Below are positions 43,853 to 53,175 of a stretch of 64,000 bases of DNA, piece after piece. The stretch covers positions 248,001 to 312,000 of the forward strand of contig NZ_JAJUXG010000012.1 of the NCBI RefSeq assembly GCF_021390535.1, read 5' to 3'. Both the position numbers and the translations under genes were made by a program. Under the pieces are notes generated by a model. The model was not told the DNA's origin, made no database searches, and saw nothing but the letters and a program-made list of their open reading frames with translations. Numbering within the stretch: position 1 is the first letter of the stretch; the number at the start of each line of letters is the position of its first letter. The DNA comes from Dyadobacter sp. CY312 (GTDB lineage Bacteria > Bacteroidota > Bacteroidia > Cytophagales > Spirosomataceae).

Positions 43853-43953
43853 AGTTTTTTATTTTATACCCACTATTACAGCAAATATAAAAGCGCTCAA
43901 AACACCCCTCCAAAGAAAAGCATTTCAAGCGCCATTTTATACTTCATAAAAGC

Positions 43954-45621
43954 CTAAGCCAGCTTCTTATATTTAATTCGCTTTGGCGTAGCATCTCCAC
44001 CAAGTCGTTTTTTACGGTTTTCTTCGTATTCGGAGAAGTTTCCTTCAAACCAATATACTTGTGAGTCGCCTTCGAAAGCAAGGATGTGGGTCGCAACGCG
44101 GTCGAGGAACCACCGATCGTGACTGATGATTACCGCACAGCCTGCGAAGTTTTCGAGACCTTCTTCCAATGCGCGCAACGTATTAATGTCAAGATCATTG
44201 GTAGGTTCATCGAGCAGCAACAGGTTTCCGCCTTCTTTCAGCGTCATGGCCAGGTGAACGCGGTTACGCTCTCCACCGGAAAGTGTACCTACTTTTTTCT
44301 CCTGATCACCACCGCCAAAGTTGAAACGGCTTACATAAGCACGAGCATTGGACTGTTTGCCGCCAAGCATAATCCAGTCGTTGCCGTCGGCTACGCTCTG
44401 ATATACACTTTTTGCGGGATCAAGGTTGTCGTGCTCCTGATCGACGTATGCCCATTGAACGGTATCTCCCACATCAAAGTGTCCGCTTAGGGGTTGAATC
44501 TGTCCGGTGATGAGTTTGAAAAGGGTTGTTTTACCAGCACCGTTGGGTCCGATAATTCCGACAATACCATTTGGCGGTAATGCGAAATTCAGGTTTTCAT
44601 AAAGCAGTCGGTCGCCAAAGCCCATGGAAACGTTGTGCGCCTCAATTACTTTATTACCAAGTCGTGGTCCTGCCGGAATGAAGATTTCCAATTTCTCTTC
44701 TTTCTCTCTTCCTTCTTCGCCCAACAACCTTTCGTATGCACCCAAACGAGCTTTGGATTTCGCCTGACGTCCTTTGGCGCCCATGCGTACCCATTCAAGC
44801 TCACGCTGCAAGGTTTTCTGGCGTTTCGATTCTGTTTTCTCTTCTTTTTTCAGACGTTCCTGCTTTTGTTCCAGCCAGGAAGTATAGTTCCCTTTCCACG
44901 GAATACCTTCGCCGCGATCCAGTTCAAGAATCCATCCTGCTACGTTATCAAGGAAGTACCTGTCGTGGGTTACAGCGATAACCGTTCCTTTATATTGTCT
45001 CAAATGTTCTTCCAGCCAAAGTACCGATTCGGCATCCAAATGGTTGGTAGGTTCATCGAGTAGCAATACGTCTGGCTGACGGAGTAAAAGCCTGCACAAG
45101 GCAACACGGCGTTTTTCACCACCCGAAAGAATAGAGATGGAAGTATCAGATGGCGGGCAACGCAAGGCGTCCATGGCAATTTCCAGACGATTGTCGAGAT
45201 TCCAGGCGTCCATGGCGTCCAGTTTTTCCTGAACTTCACCCTGACGTTCAAGCAATTTGTCAAAATCAGCGTCTTCTTCGCCAAAGGCTTCGTTGATCTG
45301 ATCGAATTCTTTTAGAAGATTTACTACTTCCTGTACGCCTTCTTCTACAACTTCCCGAACGGTTTTTGTCGGGTCCAGTTTTGGCTCTTGTTCAAGCATT
45401 CCCACGGAGTAACCCTGCGAGAAAACTACCTCACCCTGAATATCTTTATCTATTCCTGCAATGACACGCAAGAGGGTTGACTTACCTGATCCGTTGAGAC
45501 CTAAAACCCCAATTTTAGCACCATAAAAAAAGGATAAATAAATGTTTTTAATGATATGACGGTTTGGGGGAATGATTTTGTTAACCCCCGACATTGAGAA
45601 AATAATGGTTTCGTTACTCAT
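43954..45621 (-). CDS. ettA: energy-dependent translational throttle protein EttA (ABC-F)
   Basis: A 555-residue ABC-F protein, the length of E. coli EttA, without a coiled-coil tail. ABC domain 1 has GLNGSGKSTLL, ILSGGEKRRVALCR and VLLLDEPTNHLD. Domain 2 has GPNGAGKTTLF, LSGGERNRVHLAM and LLLLDEPTNDLD. The linker includes the positively charged stretch REKEEKLEIF and RMGAKGRQAKSKARLGAYE, typical of EttA. EttA binds the ribosomal E site and gates translation by ADP/ATP ratio. It is divergent from the DUF349 gene (70 bp between starts). Confidence 0.93.
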   Translation of the reverse strand: MSNETIIFSMSGVNKIIPPNRHIIKNIYLSFFYGAKIGVLGLNGSGKSTLLRVIAGIDKDIQGEVVFSQGYSVGMLEQEPKLDPTKTVREVVEEGVQEVVNLLKEFDQINEAFGEEDADFDKLLERQGEVQEKLDAMDAWNLDNRLEIAMDALRCPPSDTSISILSGGEKRRVALCRLLLRQPDVLLLDEPTNHLDAESVLWLEEHLRQYKGTVIAVTHDRYFLDNVAGWILELDRGEGIPWKGNYTSWLEQKQERLKKEEKTESKRQKTLQRELEWVRMGAKGRQAKSKARLGAYERLLGEEGREKEEKLEIFIPAGPRLGNKVIEAHNVSMGFGDRLLYENLNFALPPNGIVGIIGPNGAGKTTLFKLITGQIQPLSGHFDVGDTVQWAYVDQEHDNLDPAKSVYQSVADGNDWIMLGGKQSNARAYVSRFNFGGGDQEKKVGTLSGGERNRVHLAMTLKEGGNLLLLDEPTNDLDINTLRALEEGLENFAGCAVIISHDRWFLDRVATHILAFEGDSQVYWFEGNFSEYEENRKKRLGGDATPKRIKYKKLA

Positions 45622-45691
45622 TTTTTAGTTAATTTGTGCGTAACAAATATCGTTATATCCCTACACTTAGCAGATAAAAAAATTTGAAAGA

Positions 45692-46972
45692 ATGGAAAAT
45701 GCCACATTGAATGATGAATACGGCTATGTCAAAGACAGCAAAGTATTTTTAAAAGGGTATCTCGAACACCCGGACCGGCAAATTGGAGAAGTAAAAAGGA
45801 CAGAGCAGGAAGCCATTGATTATTTCAAAAATCGATTCGTGATTGTGCTCAACAAAGTGGAGCAACTTGAAAACGAAATTGACGAAGCACTTAACAAAGG
45901 TTCCTATCTGACGAAATTGATTCAACTGCAAAGAAAACTGAAAGGTTTTGATGCATTGGGCGATTTCGTTCCGCTGTTAAAAAGGCTGGAAGAAAAAGAA
46001 GAGTATCTCCGGGGATTGATCGAAGTGAATCAACTTAAAAACCTGGAAATTAAAAGAGCTCTTATCGAGGATGTTACCGAAGCAGCGGCGATCGAGGATT
46101 ATGCGGCAGCAACGGACCAGATCCAGGAAATTAAAGCGAAGTGGATCAGGACAGGACCGGTTGAAAAAGAGTATCAGGAAGAAGTTGAAACCCAGTTTCA
46201 GGGCATTCTTGATAATTTCTTCCAAAGACGCCGCGACTACTTCGACGAGCAGAACCGAATCAATCAGGAGCGTATCGACGAGTATGAACGCCTGATCAAG
46301 ATCACCAAAACGTTGAGTTATTCGCGTGATCTGGACGATGCCTATTCAAAAGCAAGAGATGTACGCAACGCCTGGAACAATGTAGGAGAGGTTCCACCGA
46401 AGCGTTTCTTTAAAGTCAACAAAGCATACAGGCACTTCCTGAAACTGTTTTATGACAAGTACAATCTTGCCAAAGGAATTGAACCGAAGGTACGTATAGA
46501 CCCACGTATTGTGGAGCAGCAAAAATTGCTTCAAACGGCAGAACAGTTGCTACGCGGACCGGATATTATTGAAGCGTCGCAGGAAGCGAAAGTGTTGCTG
46601 AGCAAATGGAAGGAAATTAAAATTCCTTTCAAACTGGCAGACAAGGAGCTTTCGGAGCGGTTCAGAATGGTATGCGACAAGATTTTCGAATTGAGCTACC
46701 TGGCTCGGGTTATCAGCAGAAAATACCCTGCTTTTGAACTGAAAAGTCAGGAAGAGCAATTGAGAACAAAATACAGAGAACTGGAATGGCTAGCCAAAAG
46801 AGAGAAAAGCGATCTTGAATTCGCGATCATCGAATTTGACAGAACCGCAACCGGCGATCCTGAAATTGATAAACAAGCCATGGGACGTATCAACATCCAG
46901 AAACGTAAAGTGGCAATGAAAGAAAAAATCCTTTCTGAATTTGAAAGAAAATTGAAATCGATAACTGGGTAA
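45692..46972 (+). CDS. DUF349 domain-containing protein
   Basis: A 426-residue, almost wholly helical cytosolic protein. Repeated DUF349-type helices with the Trp-Lys-x-I/V-G pattern are seen (IQEIKAKWIRTGPVEKEYQE, KARDVRNAWNNVGEVPPKRF, EAKVLLSKWKEIKIPFKLAD), each followed by F-x-x-x-x-D/N-x-F-F. The start (ENATLNDEYGYVKDSKVFLK) is also characteristic of the Bacteroidota version. The family has no established biochemical function. It is divergent from ettA and followed by an elaborate hairpin. Confidence 0.88.
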   Translation: MENATLNDEYGYVKDSKVFLKGYLEHPDRQIGEVKRTEQEAIDYFKNRFVIVLNKVEQLENEIDEALNKGSYLTKLIQLQRKLKGFDALGDFVPLLKRLEEKEEYLRGLIEVNQLKNLEIKRALIEDVTEAAAIEDYAAATDQIQEIKAKWIRTGPVEKEYQEEVETQFQGILDNFFQRRRDYFDEQNRINQERIDEYERLIKITKTLSYSRDLDDAYSKARDVRNAWNNVGEVPPKRFFKVNKAYRHFLKLFYDKYNLAKGIEPKVRIDPRIVEQQKLLQTAEQLLRGPDIIEASQEAKVLLSKWKEIKIPFKLADKELSERFRMVCDKIFELSYLARVISRKYPAFELKSQEEQLRTKYRELEWLAKREKSDLEFAIIEFDRTATGDPEIDKQAMGRINIQKRKVAMKEKILSEFERKLKSITG

Positions 46973-46974
46973 AG

Positions 46975-47060
46975 GTTAGGTTACACAGAGTTTAGGAGAG
47001 GTCAAAAGAGCGGCCGCCGCTCTTTTTATTTCTCTGTGAAACTCTGTGTAACCTTAACTC
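46975..47060. terminator. nested hairpin and terminator between the DUF349 gene and the LacI gene
   Basis: Inner stem GAGCGG-CCG-CCGCTC followed by TTTTTATTT (about 47008-47032) is a standard terminator for the plus-strand gene. Outside it is a longer inverted repeat, GGTTACACAGAGTTT near 46978-46993 against AAACTCTGTGTAACC near 47039-47053, with interrupted pairing between. The outer arms resemble the ACCACAAAG-type ends of dispersed palindromic elements. Confidence 0.7.
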
Positions 47061-47063
47061 TTC

Positions 47064-48086
47064 CTACGCTTTTAGGGAAGATTTTTGTATGACCAGATTT
47101 GATGGGAGTACCCTGGTCTCGTAACTGGCCGGGGTATTTTTGCTTTCTATGAGGTCAAGAAGCAGGGAAGTGGCCTGTTGCCCCATTTCAAAAGACGGCT
47201 GAGTTACCGAGCTGATCGGCGGATCCATCAGCGACGACATTCCCAAATCACAAAAACCTATTACCGCTACATCGTCTGGCATTTTGTAACCAAGCTGTCG
47301 CAATGCCCAATGCACACCCATTGTAATCCTGTCACTCGCTCCGAAAATCGCGTCAGGCCTGTTTCTCAGCGCCATCAGTTGATAGGTTCTTTCTGTACCG
47401 CCTTCCTGGGTAATCGGGCTGTGGAGAACCCATTCCTCCTGAAACTCAATGCCATGTTTGGCCAATGCATCTTTATATCCGTCGAGCCGGTTTCTGGTAA
47501 TGGATACCCGTTTTGGTCCGGCAATATGTGCTATACGTTGACAGCCCTGTAAAATAAGATGTTCAGTTGCCTCAAATGACCCTTTATAATCGTCCACACG
47601 AACTTTGTGTGTTTGAAGAGTGTCCAAAACCCTGTCGAACAAAACAACAGGAATACCCTGCTCTTGCAACTCAATAAAATGGTCCATGTTTTCAGACTCA
47701 CTCGAAATAGCTACTACAAGCCCGTCAACCCTTCTCTGAGCGATGTGCCGGGTGGCCGACACTTCCCGTTCAAGCAATTCGTGGCTTTGGTAAATCATCG
47801 TATGGTAGCCCCGGCTGTAAGCAATGTCTTCAATTCCCCCGATCGTAGAGGAATAAAAGCGATTGGCAATGTCGGGCACGATCACACCGATAGTTTGCGT
47901 GCGGTTTTTGAGCAAACTTAAAGCGATAGGGTTGGGAGAATAATGGAGCGACTCGGCGAGGTCGATTACTCTTTTTTTCGTTTCCTCACTTATCTCACTG
48001 CTGTCTCTTAATGCTCTTGAAACGGTGGACTTTGATATTTCTAAAAGCCTTGCAATCTCTTTGATGGTAACGGACGCTTTTCTCAT
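47064..48086 (-). CDS. LacI-family transcriptional regulator
   Basis: A 340-residue regulator. The N-terminal helix-turn-helix (TIKEIARLLEISKSTVSRAL, about 7-26) is followed by the hinge helix (YSPNPIALSLL) and a periplasmic-binding-protein-like sugar domain (TIGVIVPDIANRFYSSTIGG; DAIFGASDRITMGVHWALRQ; VIGFCDLGMSSLMDPPISSV). It is divergent from an ECF sigma gene and the uronate genes, so a hexuronate or an intermediate of its breakdown is the expected effector, as inferred from context. Operator-like palindromes lie just upstream of its start. Confidence 0.92.
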   Translation of the reverse strand: MRKASVTIKEIARLLEISKSTVSRALRDSSEISEETKKRVIDLAESLHYSPNPIALSLLKNRTQTIGVIVPDIANRFYSSTIGGIEDIAYSRGYHTMIYQSHELLEREVSATRHIAQRRVDGLVVAISSESENMDHFIELQEQGIPVVLFDRVLDTLQTHKVRVDDYKGSFEATEHLILQGCQRIAHIAGPKRVSITRNRLDGYKDALAKHGIEFQEEWVLHSPITQEGGTERTYQLMALRNRPDAIFGASDRITMGVHWALRQLGYKMPDDVAVIGFCDLGMSSLMDPPISSVTQPSFEMGQQATSLLLDLIESKNTPASYETRVLPSNLVIQKSSLKA

Positions 48087-48139
48087 ATAGGGTGTTATCA
48101 GAATAATGCAATTTTGATATTTTTTCTCGCAAATTCACT

Positions 48140-48230
48140 AAACGGTCGTTTGTGCGTAAAAATACAATTTCACATTTGGTTCCGGGAAAAAAGTACAAAA
48201 CGGGAACGGTTCCGGGAACGGTTGCGTAAA
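48140..48230. promoter_or_regulatory. cluster of LacI-type operator-like sequences
   Basis: The gap between the divergent LacI and ECF sigma genes contains AAACGGTCGTTT (48140-48151, arms AAACG/CGTTT), GGTTCCGGGAA (48178-48188), and GGTTCCGGGAAC (48208-48219) embedded in the direct repeat AACGGTT-N5-AACGGTT. GCGTAAA occurs after two of them (48154 and 48224). They are close to the LacI start (48086) and about 140-230 bp from the sigma gene start. Confidence 0.5.
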
Positions 48231-48368
48231 TATATTCATTTTTTCAAGAATTATTTTTGCATATCAACGAGTCTCTGCCTAAACTAGACATAGTATTACA
48301 AAGCATTGAGAGTCCAACACCACTGCAATTCAAGGAAATTTTCAATTATTAACCTATAATAATCCTGA

Positions 48369-48980
48369 ATGGAAACGAAGACTTTTACCAGTACATTACC
48401 GTCTGCACATTCCCAGAAAAGTGTTTTGGAAAACTTATTTGGCAAGGTGGTCGCTAATGGAGATTATTATGCATTTCGTGAGTTGTTTACGCACCATTAC
48501 AGGGCGTTGTGCAATTACGCAATGCGTGTGGTGGTGACGCGGGAAATCGCGGAAGAAGTTGTGTCGGATGTATTTGTGAAACTCTGGAAAAACCGCGAGC
48601 AGATTGAAGTGCACACTTCATTTCAGGCTTACATATATAGGGCCGTGCGAAACCAGGCACTGGATTACCTCAAACTTCGTGTACATCGCCAGTACGAGCG
48701 TGAATCTTTGGATTCGGTACAGTGGAACATGACCCATGCGGATCATTTTTCTCCGGCAGAAGAAATGTCTTTCAATGAATTTTATGATCACGTAGAAGGC
48801 TGCATCAATGATTTGCCAAGACAATGCCAGATCATTTTCCGTTTGAGCCGGGAAGAAGGTCTTCGGTATCGTGACATCGCTGAAAAGCTGGCCATTTCCG
48901 TAAAAACGGTTGAGACCCAAATGAGCCGAGCCTTGAAGGTGTTACGCGAAAGAGTACCTGAGCATAGGTTGGTAGCGTAA
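48369..48980 (+). CDS. ECF-type RNA polymerase sigma factor
   Basis: A 203-residue sigma-70 family factor of the extracytoplasmic-function group. Region 2 contains YYAFRELFTHHYRALCNYAM and EEVVSDVFVKLWKNRE (about 60-90), and region 4 contains LPRQCQIIFRLSREEGLRYR followed by DIAEKLAISVKTVETQMSRA (about 160-195). There are no long C-terminal extensions. ECF factors of Bacteroidota usually have an anti-sigma (FecR-type) gene and a SusC/D pair next to them. None is present here: a 226-bp gap leads to uxuA. What activates this factor is not visible. Confidence 0.92.
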   Translation: METKTFTSTLPSAHSQKSVLENLFGKVVANGDYYAFRELFTHHYRALCNYAMRVVVTREIAEEVVSDVFVKLWKNREQIEVHTSFQAYIYRAVRNQALDYLKLRVHRQYERESLDSVQWNMTHADHFSPAEEMSFNEFYDHVEGCINDLPRQCQIIFRLSREEGLRYRDIAEKLAISVKTVETQMSRALKVLRERVPEHRLVA

Positions 48981-48981
48981 A

Positions 48982-49020
48982 TAGCTTCTGGCTGTTAGCT
49001 TTTAGCGATCAGCTGTTTGC
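48982..49020. repeat. AGCT/TAGC-type short repeat after the sigma gene
   Basis: TAGCTTCTGGCTGTTAGCTT is followed by TTAGCGATCAGCTGTTTGCC. It has the same alternating AGCT, TAGC and GGCT words as the elements at 49168, 50441 and 53176. Between 49021 and 49167 there is no gene. Confidence 0.5.
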
Positions 49021-49167
49021 CGAACGACAAGTCGGATTTCTTTTTGATCCAAAATTCAATCAATCATTGTATGCTATTTCTGCTAATTTGCAGTGATAGT
49101 AGAAATCATAACCTTTAACTGCTTTAACCTTAGGCTTCGTTATTAGCGAAAAAGCGGCTCGCCGCAA

Positions 49168-49200
49168 GGCTAATAGCTTATAGCCAACAGCTAAAAGCCA
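49168..49200. repeat. AGCT/TAGC-type short repeat before uxuA
   Basis: GGCTAATAGCTTATAGCCAA and then CAGCTAAAAGCCA. It ends 6 bp before the uxuA ATG, so it may include the ribosome-binding region. It closely resembles 50441-50474. Confidence 0.55.
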
Positions 49201-49206
49201 ATACAT

Positions 49207-50403
49207 ATGCCCTTAGAACAAACATGGCGTTGGTTTGGCCCGAATGATCCGGTTTCATTACAGGATATTCGCCAGGCCGGAGCAACCGGAATAGTAACCG
49301 CATTACATCACATTCCCAATGGAGTAGTATGGGAAACAGATGAAATTCAAAAAAGAAAGGAACTCATAGAAAACGCAGGACTAACCTGGTCTGTAGTAGA
49401 AAGTGTTCCTGTGCATGAAGCCGTAAAAACCCGAACCGGGGACTTCGAAAAGTATATTGCAAATTATCAGCAGTCACTGATCAATCTTGGAAAATGCGGC
49501 ATTGATACGGTCTGCTACAATTTTATGCCCGTACTCGACTGGACCAGAACGGATCTGAATGCTCCGATGAAGGACGGATCGACTGGTTTGCGATTTGATG
49601 CTACGCAATTCGCAGCGTTTGACCTTTATCTTCTAAAAAGAGCGGCTGCTGAGAACGATTACAGCCAGGAACAAAAGGACAAAGCCAAAAGTTGGCTTGA
49701 TGCTGCTTCCGAAGAGGCTGTTAATCTGCTCATCAGAAATATTATTGCCGGTTTACCTGGCTCAGAGGAAAGCTTTACAATAGAAGAGTTCCGCACTGTT
49801 TTGGACACATATCGCAACGTTGGTGATCTGGAACTTCGAACGCATTTATACCAGTTTATCCAGGCTATCGCCCCGGTTGCGGCAGAAGCTGGAATCAGGC
49901 TGGCGATACATCCGGATGATCCCCCATATCCGATTCTGGGTTTGCCACGTGTGGTAAGCACCGAAAACGATGCGATGCTTTTGCTGGACGCATACAACAA
50001 CGAAGCGAACGGAATATGCTTTTGCACAGGGTCTTATGGTGTGAGAGCCGACAATGATCTTACAGGTATTGTCAATCGTTTGGGCAGCAGAATCCACTTT
50101 ATACATCTCCGGGCTACGAGTCGTGAAGCGGACGGTAGTTTCTACGAAGCCGATCACCTGAACGGGGATGTGGATATGTATGGTGTGATGAAGGCTTTGA
50201 TTGAAGAACAAAAAAAGAGGGTAGAAAATGGACGGACTGACTTGAGAATGCCGTTCAGACCTGATCATGGGCACCGTATGCTGGACGATCTTTCGGCTAC
50301 CAAAAGAACCAATCCTGGCTATACAGCAATAGGACGTCTACGCGGCCTGGCTGAATTGCGTGGCTTGGAAATGGGGATTGAGAGAAGTTTGAGAGTGAAA
50401 TAA
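49207..50403 (+). CDS. uxuA: mannonate dehydratase
   Basis: A 398-residue enzyme that dehydrates D-mannonate to 2-keto-3-deoxygluconate, the step after fructuronate reduction in glucuronate breakdown; a Mn2+/Fe2+-dependent TIM-barrel protein. Hallmarks are the opening [35 protein letters not shown], the Cys/His region [35 protein letters not shown], the CFCTGSYG segment and the C-terminal [13 protein letters not shown]. Length matches the family (about 394). It is followed by uxaC after 78 bp, with a repeat in between. Confidence 0.96.
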   Translation: MPLEQTWRWFGPNDPVSLQDIRQAGATGIVTALHHIPNGVVWETDEIQKRKELIENAGLTWSVVESVPVHEAVKTRTGDFEKYIANYQQSLINLGKCGIDTVCYNFMPVLDWTRTDLNAPMKDGSTGLRFDATQFAAFDLYLLKRAAAENDYSQEQKDKAKSWLDAASEEAVNLLIRNIIAGLPGSEESFTIEEFRTVLDTYRNVGDLELRTHLYQFIQAIAPVAAEAGIRLAIHPDDPPYPILGLPRVVSTENDAMLLLDAYNNEANGICFCTGSYGVRADNDLTGIVNRLGSRIHFIHLRATSREADGSFYEADHLNGDVDMYGVMKALIEEQKKRVENGRTDLRMPFRPDHGHRMLDDLSATKRTNPGYTAIGRLRGLAELRGLEMGIERSLRVK

Positions 50404-50440
50404 ACCTGTAAAAGGTTAAAAGTTTAAATTATACTGAAAG

Positions 50441-50474
50441 GGCTAATAGCTATAAGCTAAAAGCCAATAGCTAC
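50441..50474. repeat. AGCT/TAGC-type short repeat before uxaC
   Basis: GGCTAATAGCTATAAGCTAA and then AAGCCAATAGCTAC. It lies 8 bp before the uxaC start and closely resembles the copy before uxuA. Confidence 0.55.
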
Positions 50475-50481
50475 TAAAAAA

Positions 50482-51909
50482 ATGGCAACAACAGTTTCCG
50501 CAGGACAAAAGACTTTCGTAGATGACAACTTCTTGTTAAAATCCGAAACGGCACGGACTTTATATCACGACTATGCGAAGGCAATGCCGATCATTGATTA
50601 TCACTGCCATTTACCTCCCGATCAGATCGCAGAAAACAGGCAGTTTGAGAACCTGACGCAGATCTGGCTTTACGGGGATCATTACAAATGGCGTGCAATG
50701 CGTGCCAATGGTATCAATGAAAAGTACTGCACCGGAAATGCAAGTGATTGGGAGAAGTTCGAACAATGGGCGGCTACCGTTCCTTACACCATGCGTAACC
50801 CGTTGTATCACTGGACGCACCTGGAATTGCTGCGCTATTTTGATATTGATATTCTGCTGAATAAAGATACAGCCCGTGAGATTTATGATGAATGTTCTGC
50901 CAAATTGAAGCAGCCGGATTATAATGTAAGAAGTTTACTGACAAAAATGAATGTGAAGGTGATCTGCACAACAGATGATCCGATTGATTCATTGGAATAC
51001 CATAAGCAGATCAGTGACAGCGGGTTCGACATCAAGGTATTGCCGACTTTTCGTCCTGATAAAGCCATGTTGCTGATCGATTCACCATCTGATTTTCAAC
51101 AGTATTTGTCCAAATTATCTGAAACATCCGGTTTGGGGAGTATCAGCTCTTACGACGAATTGCTGGCTGCTTTGCAAAATCGCCACGATTTCTTTGCTTC
51201 AATGGGCGGACGACTGTCTGACCATGGTTTGGAACACATCTATTCTTCGTTTGATGAAGCCGCAGCAAAACAAGCATTCGCAGCGGCTCTTAAAGGAGAG
51301 GTGCCAACAGTTGAGCAAAGTCTGGCTTTCAAGTCGGTATTGCTTTACGATCTTGCCAAAATGGATCATGCAAAATCATGGACACAACAGTTTCACCTGG
51401 GTGCTTTGCGTAATAACAATGCCCGTATGCTTCGTGAGCTTGGACCTGATACAGGTTGGGATTCCATCGGTGATTACAGCCAGGCGCAGGCGTTGTCCAA
51501 GTTTTTGAACAAACTGGATTCCACAGATCAGCTTGCCAAAACGATACTTTATAATCTCAATCCGGGCGACAACGAAGTAATGGCGACAATGATCGGTAAT
51601 TACAACGACGGAACGGTGGCAGGTAAAATGCAGTTCGGCTCGGGCTGGTGGTTCCTTGATCAGAAAGATGGTATGGAAAAACAAATGAACGCATTGTCGA
51701 ATATGGGTCTTTTGAGCCGTTTCGTTGGAATGCTTACCGACTCACGCAGTTTCCTTTCTTACCCGCGTCACGAATATTTCAGAAGAATACTTTGTAACCT
51801 GATCGGCAACGATGTAGAAAACGGAGAGCTTCCAAACGACATACAATGGCTCGGAAAAGTGGTATCCGACATTTCTTACAATAACGCAAAGAATTATTTC
51901 GGATTTTAG
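50482..51909 (+). CDS. uxaC: glucuronate isomerase (uronate isomerase)
   Basis: A 475-residue amidohydrolase-fold isomerase that interconverts D-glucuronate with D-fructuronate and D-galacturonate with tagaturonate. The metal region IIDYHCHLPPDQIAENRQF (about 33-51), KVICTTDDPIDSLEYHK (about 157-173), QFHLGALRNNN (the next His region) and the C-terminal LTDSRSFLSYPRHEYFRRIL are typical. It belongs to the uronate block with uxuA, kdgK and the aldolase. The fructuronate reductase needed between its product and mannonate is not in the window. Confidence 0.96.
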   Translation: MATTVSAGQKTFVDDNFLLKSETARTLYHDYAKAMPIIDYHCHLPPDQIAENRQFENLTQIWLYGDHYKWRAMRANGINEKYCTGNASDWEKFEQWAATVPYTMRNPLYHWTHLELLRYFDIDILLNKDTAREIYDECSAKLKQPDYNVRSLLTKMNVKVICTTDDPIDSLEYHKQISDSGFDIKVLPTFRPDKAMLLIDSPSDFQQYLSKLSETSGLGSISSYDELLAALQNRHDFFASMGGRLSDHGLEHIYSSFDEAAAKQAFAAALKGEVPTVEQSLAFKSVLLYDLAKMDHAKSWTQQFHLGALRNNNARMLRELGPDTGWDSIGDYSQAQALSKFLNKLDSTDQLAKTILYNLNPGDNEVMATMIGNYNDGTVAGKMQFGSGWWFLDQKDGMEKQMNALSNMGLLSRFVGMLTDSRSFLSYPRHEYFRRILCNLIGNDVENGELPNDIQWLGKVVSDISYNNAKNYFGF

Positions 51910-51974
51910 AGGTAGGTTTTTGTAACGTTCAACTTATGGACGAAAATGGAGCTTGTCCTTAATTTAAATAGTAG

Positions 51975-52045
51975 TGTCACATTGAGCGGAGTCGAAATGT
52001 CATTTGCAGCACGCAAAAGGCCTTCGACTCCGCTCAGGCTGACAG
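51975..52045. repeat. REP-like palindrome in the uxaC-kdgK gap
   Basis: TTGAGCGGAGTCGAAATG and CTTCGACTCCGCTCAGGC form long complementary arms (GAGCGGAGTCGAA/TTCGACTCCGCTC) around a loop of about 25 bp, framed by TGTCA and TGACA. I recall such GAGCGGAGTCGAA palindromes as dispersed intergenic repeats in Bacteroidota. The rest of the 256-bp gap has no gene. Confidence 0.75.
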
Positions 52046-52165
52046 CGCTACCGGGATTAGATAGTTTCCTTAACTTTTAAACACTATTTTTGAATAGGTA
52101 TTAATAATTTAAAAGACGGTTTGTACTGCTTTTACAGTCAGAAAGTGATCGTCAATAACTCTTTT

Positions 52166-53164
52166 ATGGCTCAGATAATCTCTTTCGGGGAAGTACTTAT
52201 GCGACTTTCCACTCCCGGTTTTTCGCGCTTCGAACAAGCCCGTCAATTAAATGTAACGTATGCAGGAGGAGAGGCCAATGTGTCGTCTGCCTTGGCCTAT
52301 TGGGGACATAAAACAGCGCACGTAACCCGCTTTCCGGATTCTCCGATCGGGCGTGCGGCGTCGCAGTACCTGGCTACGCATGGCGTGGATACTTCACACA
52401 TTGTTTATGGTGGTCCGCGTATGGCAGTTTATTTCCTGGAAACAGGTGCTGCGCTGAGAGGAAGCCAGATCGTTTACGACCGGGCAAACTCTTCATTGGC
52501 AACCATTGACCCGGAAGAAATAAACTGGGATGAGATTTTGAAAGATGCCAAATGGTTTCATTGGGCTGGAATTACGCCCGCTTTATCACAAGGCGCGGCA
52601 GATGCACTTTTGAATGGGATTAAAACGGCACGTAAGTATGGACTGACTGTTTCCGGAGATATTTTTTACCGCGCCAACTTATGGAAATATGGCAAAAAAC
52701 CGTCCGATATTCTGCCGGAACTCACTGCCGGAACTGATATTGTGATCGCCAACAAAGAAAACATACTCGAAATTTTTGGCATAGAAGGAAACGATTTTGT
52801 TGAATCGAGTGTCAACTTACAGAAGGCTTTCCCACAGGTGAAGAAAGTTATTGATACCAAACGCACTTCAATCAGTGCTTCTCATAACCTTTTGCGTGCC
52901 TTGATGTGGAACGGAAAGGAGCTGTTGGAAACTGCTGATATTGAGATCAATCCGATTATAGATCGTGTGGGTGGCGGTGATGCATTCATTGCAGGTTTGA
53001 TCCATGGATTAATTTCTTTTGACGGTGATGATCAGAAAGCACTGGAATTTGGTGTGGCAGCATCGGCTCTGAAACATACGATTGAAGGCGATGCGCTGAT
53101 TTCAACTATTGCAGAAGTAGAAGCCATCAGACAGGGAGAAACTTCGGGCAGGATTAAGAGATAA
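52166..53164 (+). CDS. kdgK: 2-keto-3-deoxygluconate kinase (PfkB family)
   Basis: About 332 residues from MAQIISFGEVLMRLS; the open frame extends 15 codons upstream but the internal ATG fits the family start. It phosphorylates 2-keto-3-deoxygluconate to KDPG with ATP. PfkB marks are GEVLMRLSTPG (about 6-16), YAGGEANVSSALAYWG (about 32-47) and the C-terminal anion-hole motif DRVGGGDAFIAGLIHGL. The kdgK assignment rests on its place between uxaC and the KDPG aldolase; a general sugar kinase cannot be excluded from sequence alone. Confidence 0.9.
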   Translation: MAQIISFGEVLMRLSTPGFSRFEQARQLNVTYAGGEANVSSALAYWGHKTAHVTRFPDSPIGRAASQYLATHGVDTSHIVYGGPRMAVYFLETGAALRGSQIVYDRANSSLATIDPEEINWDEILKDAKWFHWAGITPALSQGAADALLNGIKTARKYGLTVSGDIFYRANLWKYGKKPSDILPELTAGTDIVIANKENILEIFGIEGNDFVESSVNLQKAFPQVKKVIDTKRTSISASHNLLRALMWNGKELLETADIEINPIIDRVGGGDAFIAGLIHGLISFDGDDQKALEFGVAASALKHTIEGDALISTIAEVEAIRQGETSGRIKR

Positions 53165-53175
53165 TATTTATAAAA

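Noticed and set aside
49021-49167. Possible anti-sigma gene after the ECF sigma factor
   Set aside because: The gap is only 226 bp, holds repeats, and contains no frame long enough for an anti-sigma factor.
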